A stretch of DNA of 61,446 nt. Origin: CAZZDK01 sp964652235. GTDB lineage: Bacteria; Pseudomonadota; Alphaproteobacteria; UBA9219. Shown here one piece after another: positions 58,700 to 61,446 of this stretch (position 1 is the stretch's first letter; every line of letters starts with the position of its first letter). The stretch is taken from positions 1 through 61,446 of the forward strand of contig CAZZDK010000013.1 in the NCBI GenBank assembly GCA_964652235.1, read 5' to 3'. The notes under the pieces were generated by a model. The model was not told where the DNA came from. It ran no database searches and saw only the letters and a program-made list of their open reading frames with translations. The position numbers and the translations under genes were made by a program.

Positions 58700-61011
58700 A
58701 TGCCGACAGAAATTCGCCAAGTCGCCGTGATCGGTTCCGGCGTGATGGGAAGCCAGATCGCCGCGCAGGTCGCCAATGCGGGCGTTCCCGTCCTTTTGCT
58801 CGACATCGTGCCGAAAGACGCGACCGACAGGAACGTGCTTGCGCAAAAGGCGCTTGAGAAACTCAAAACGTCCGGCGCGTTCATGCATGACGGCGCGGCC
58901 TCGCTCGTCAGCGTCGGCAACACGGACGACGATCTTGGAAAACTTGCGGACAAGGACCTCATCATCGAGGTCGTCCTTGAAAACCTGGAGATCAAGCGGG
59001 CGCTCTACAAAAGGGTGGACGCGGTGCGCAAGCCCGGCTCGGTCGTCGCTTCGAACACCTCGACCATTCCCCTGTCCAAGCTGATCGAAGGCCAGTCGCC
59101 GACCTTCGCCAAGGACTTCATGATCACGCACTTTTTCAATCCCGTGCGTTATATGCGCCTTTTGGAGTTGATCACCGGCCCCGCCACCGATCCGGCCTCN
59201 NNNNNNNNNNNNTGGCTGAGTTCTGCGACAAGAAACTGGGAAAAGGCGTCGTTCCCTGCAACGACACGCCGGGCTTTATCGCCAACCGCCTGGGAATGTT
59301 CTGGCTGCAATCGGCGGTGAACGCGGCGATGGATCTCGGCCTTACGGTCGAGGAAGCCGACGCCGTGTGCGGCAAGCCGATGGGCGTGCCGCGGACGGGC
59401 GTGTTCGGCCTTATCGACCTGATCGGCCTCGACCTTATGCCGTTGATCGGCAAGAGCCTGCTTTCGACGTTGGCGGCCAATGATCCGTATCGCGGCATTT
59501 ATCAGGAGCCGGAGTTGTCCAAAAAGATGATCGCGGAAGGCTATACGGGCCGCAAAGGCAAGGGAGGCTATTACCGCATTGTCAAAAACGAAACGGGCAA
59601 GGTCACCGAATCCATCAATCTGGAGACCGGGGAGTATGCCGTCTCGAAGCCCGTCAAGAATCCGGCCATCGACGCGGCGGCGAAGGACCTTCGCTCGCTA
59701 TGCGAGGCCACGGACCATATCGGCCAGTTCGCCTGGCGCGTTTTGTCCGAAACGTTGTCTTACGCCTTCCTTTTGGTTCCGGACACGGTGCCGGACATCA
59801 CGCTCGCCGACGCGGGCATGAAGATGGGCTACGCCTGGGGCATGGGGCCGTTCGAGCTGATCGACAAACTCGGCCCGGACTGGTTTGCGGCTAAGCTGAA
59901 AAGCGAAGGGCGTCCCGTCCCGGCTTTTCTGGAGAAGGCGGTCGGCAAGACGTTTTACCGCATTGCGAACGGTCGGCGGGAGTTCCTGCAGCTCGACGGC
60001 ACCTATGCGCCGACTTACCGCTCGCCGGGCGCCATGATGCTTGAGGACATCAAGCTGGCCAAGACGCCGGTGGAAAAGAACGGCTCGGCCTGTCTGTGGG
60101 ACATCGGCGAAGGCGTTCTGTGCCTTGAGTTCACGACCAAGGCCAACGCCATCGACACCGAGACGCTCGCCATGATTCACAAGGCTATCGCGCTCATCGG
60201 CGACGGACGCGGGGCCTGGAAGGGCCTTGTCGTCTATACCGACGCGCCGAACTTTTCGGCGGGCGCGAACCTCGCGAACTTCGCGGCCTCTATTAAGGCC
60301 GGGAATTTCGGCGAGATCGAAGAGATCATTAAAAAGGGCCAGGAAGCCTACAGCGCGTTGCGTTTCGCGCCGTTTCCTTCCGTCGCGGCGCCGGGCGGCT
60401 ACGCGATGGGCGGCGGGTGCGAGATCACGCTGCATTGTTCGGCGGTCCAGTCCTATTGCGAACTGACCATCGGTCTTGTCGAGGTCGGGGTCGGCCTGAT
60501 CCCCGGCTGGGGAGGCTGCACTCAAATGCTGGGCCGCGCTTTCGCCGCGTCTGGCGCGACACCGCCCGTGAGCCGCGTGTTCGAGTTGATCATGTCCACG
60601 CGCACCTCGAAATCGGCGGCGGACGCGAGAGCGCTCGGCCTACTGCGCGAGGGCGACGGCATTACGATGAACCGCGAACGTCTGCTGGCCGACGCCAGGC
60701 AAAAGGTGCTGGATATGGCGGCGGCGGGCTATACGCCCCCGAAAGAATGGGCGGTCACGCTGCCCGGACCGTCCGGCAAGTCGGCTTTGGAGATCGTTTT
60801 GGAATCGCTTAAGCCTTCGCCTTACGATACGACCATCGGCAAAATGCTGGCGGGCGCTTTGTGCGGCGAAGACGGCGGCCCTTCCGGCTCGGTCGGCGAA
60901 AAGCAGCTTATGGATATGGAGCGCTCCCTGTTCGTCAAGCTGTGCAAGCAGCCTGAAACGCTGGCGCGGATCGAACATATGCTGGAAAAGGGAAAGCCGC
61001 TGAAGAACTAA
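58700..61011 (+). CDS. FadN-like 3-hydroxyacyl-CoA dehydrogenase/enoyl-CoA hydratase
   Basis: A ~770-residue beta-oxidation enzyme with the dehydrogenase first and the crotonase last, opposite to FadB/FadJ. The Rossmann start is VAVIGSGVMGSQIAAQVANA; then ASNTSTIPLSKLIEG, THFFNPVRYMRLLELI and PCNDTPGFIANRLGMFWLQ; the crotonase part has NFSAGANLANFA and PGGYAMGGGCEITLHC. The order is that of Bacillus FadN. A 13-N gap at 59200 breaks the frame as printed; TDPAS before and AEFCDKKLGKGVV after fit one gene. ATG 58700 follows cagggagttatcca. The usual thiolase and acyl-CoA dehydrogenase partners are not in the window. Confidence 0.92.
59200..59212. other. Assembly gap inside the FadN-like gene
   Basis: 13 N after ATDPAS; the next in-frame residues are AEFCDKKLGK. 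A length with a different remainder modulo 3 is needed to join the frames, and about 3-5 residues are expected. Confidence 0.8.
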
Positions 61012-61020
61012 AGCGCGGGC

Positions 61021-61143
61021 TGAATTAAAACCTATTGGGCTGCAAAACAAGGGTTTCTGCGCTTCCGGTGCTCACGTATTTCAACATGCGCTGCGCTTCG
61101 GTTCTCGAAACCCTTGGTTTTCGCCTCAATATCTTTTAATTCA
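61021..61143. repeat. 123-bp imperfect palindrome (MITE-like)
   Basis: Outer arms TGAATTAAAA (61021) and TTTTAATTCA (61134-61143) are perfect; inner arms AAAACAAGGGTTTC (61044) and GAAACCCTTGGTTTT (61107) match with one base difference. The middle has GCGCTTCCGGTGCTCACG and GCGCTTCGGTTCTCG in the same direction. It fills the space between the FadN-like and YhcH genes. Only one copy is in the window. Confidence 0.7.
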
Positions 61144-61175
61144 ATCCACGCTCCAGAAGGGTGCCTGTTTTTCCC

Positions 61176-61446
61176 ATGATCTTCGACCGAATCTCGGAAT
61201 CTTCGCGGTACGTCGGGTTGCATCCGCTTTTTCCGCGCGCGTTTGCTTATCTGGCGGCGCTGACGTCCGAAAACGCGCCCGAAGACAAGCTCTGCCTCGA
61301 CGGCGAGGCTCTTTTCGTCGCGCCGTTTCGCGGGCAGACGATCCCTGAGGCGGAAGCCAAACTCGAAGTTCACCGTCTCTATATCGACATCCACGTTCCG
61401 CTTGTCGGGCAAGAGCGCGTCGGATAGAAACCTCTGGCCGACTGCG
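61176..61446 (+). pseudogene. YhcH/YjgK/YiaL (DUF386) family gene, interrupted by TAG at right edge
   Basis: ATG 61176 reads MIFDRISESSRYVGLHPLFP with DKLCLDGEALFVAPF and KLEVHRLYIDIHVPLVGQER, the family's HxxYxDIxxxxxGxE core. The frame then hits TAG at 61425-61427 (VG-stop-KPLADC). Family members usually have Trp at that spot before PLADC, so TGG to TAG explains it, and the reading continues to the edge. YhcH-type proteins act in sugar (sialic acid or sialate-like) metabolism. The break may be a real nonsense mutation or one base error. Confidence 0.65.

Noticed and set aside
61425..61427. TAG read as an amino acid (recoding)
   Set aside because: TAG ends other genes in the window normally, e.g. 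the chemotaxis receptor and the zinc-finger gene; a simple mutation or error is enough.
1..61446. CRISPR array, prophage, rRNA operon
   Set aside because: No regularly spaced identical repeats, no cas or phage structural genes, and no rRNA-like sequence seen.

Overview
The window is a GC-rich stretch of bacterial chromosome, most likely from an alphaproteobacterium. Supporting signs are an alphaproteobacterial SOS box (GAAC-N7-GAAC) between uvrA and ssb, a DUF2125 protein, an ihfA-merR pair overlapping by ATGA, a lapA-pyrF-trpF-trpBA block, and a chorismate mutase/TyrA/DUF2125 neighbourhood. I cannot name the genus. MurE carries the DNPR signature of meso-diaminopimelate ligases, so the wall is Gram-negative type. 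Six short N-runs break otherwise continuous genes (uvrA, murF, an AMP-ligase, lapA, an Asd-like gene and a FadN-like gene). Where a conserved motif lets me estimate the true gap, the run length is usually wrong.

Layout. 1-9.6 kb: end of a chemotaxis receptor, a membrane protein with a DnaJ-type zinc-finger block, uvrA and ssb diverging from a LexA box, a broken HAD phosphatase gene, and dnaE. 9.7-14.5 kb: chorismate mutase, prephenate dehydrogenase, DUF2125, Hsp33, cytochrome b561 and a small secreted protein. 14.5-33.2 kb: the division and cell-wall (dcw) cluster, all on the minus strand, in the order mraZ-rsmH-ftsL-ftsI-murE-murF-mraY-murD-ftsW-murG-murC-murB-ddl-ftsQ-ftsA, then a PLP aminotransferase where ftsZ is usually found. 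A five-fold 10-bp-periodic array upstream of mraZ looks like the MraZ operator. 33.5-37.5 kb: an IS5-family insertion beside a three-gene cassette (AMP-ligase, LuxC-type acyl-CoA reductase, NeuD-type acyltransferase). 37.7-45.2 kb: Flp pilin, ihfA, merR, a family 2 glycosyltransferase, a palindromic MITE, an orphan histidine kinase, tRNA-Val(GAC), cspA, a Bax-inhibitor-1 protein and an MscS channel. 45-52 kb: two unknown proteins, trpA, trpB, trpF, pyrF, lapA and a solute-binding protein. 52-61.4 kb: fhs, an STT3-like membrane protein, gluQ, a proline-rich peptide, an Asd-family protein without its catalytic residues, a FadN-like beta-oxidation enzyme, and a YhcH-family gene with an in-frame stop.

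Mobile and repeated DNA: five copies of a 99-125 bp nested palindrome (GTCATTGCGAG ... CTCGCAATGAC) sit in gene gaps, two of them inside the dcw cluster. There is one 826-bp IS5-family element, one 60-bp palindrome and one solo end that resemble its terminus, and an unrelated 123-bp palindrome near the right edge.

Most notable: (1) the Asd homologue has lost the catalytic Cys, the substrate-binding Arg and the catalytic His together, so it is a pseudoenzyme candidate; (2) the ligase/reductase/acyltransferase cassette next to an IS; (3) the MraZ-box array, whose repeats lie in the opposite orientation to the enterobacterial arrangement; (4) the absence of ftsZ after ftsA. I found no CRISPR array, toxin-antitoxin pair or prophage.
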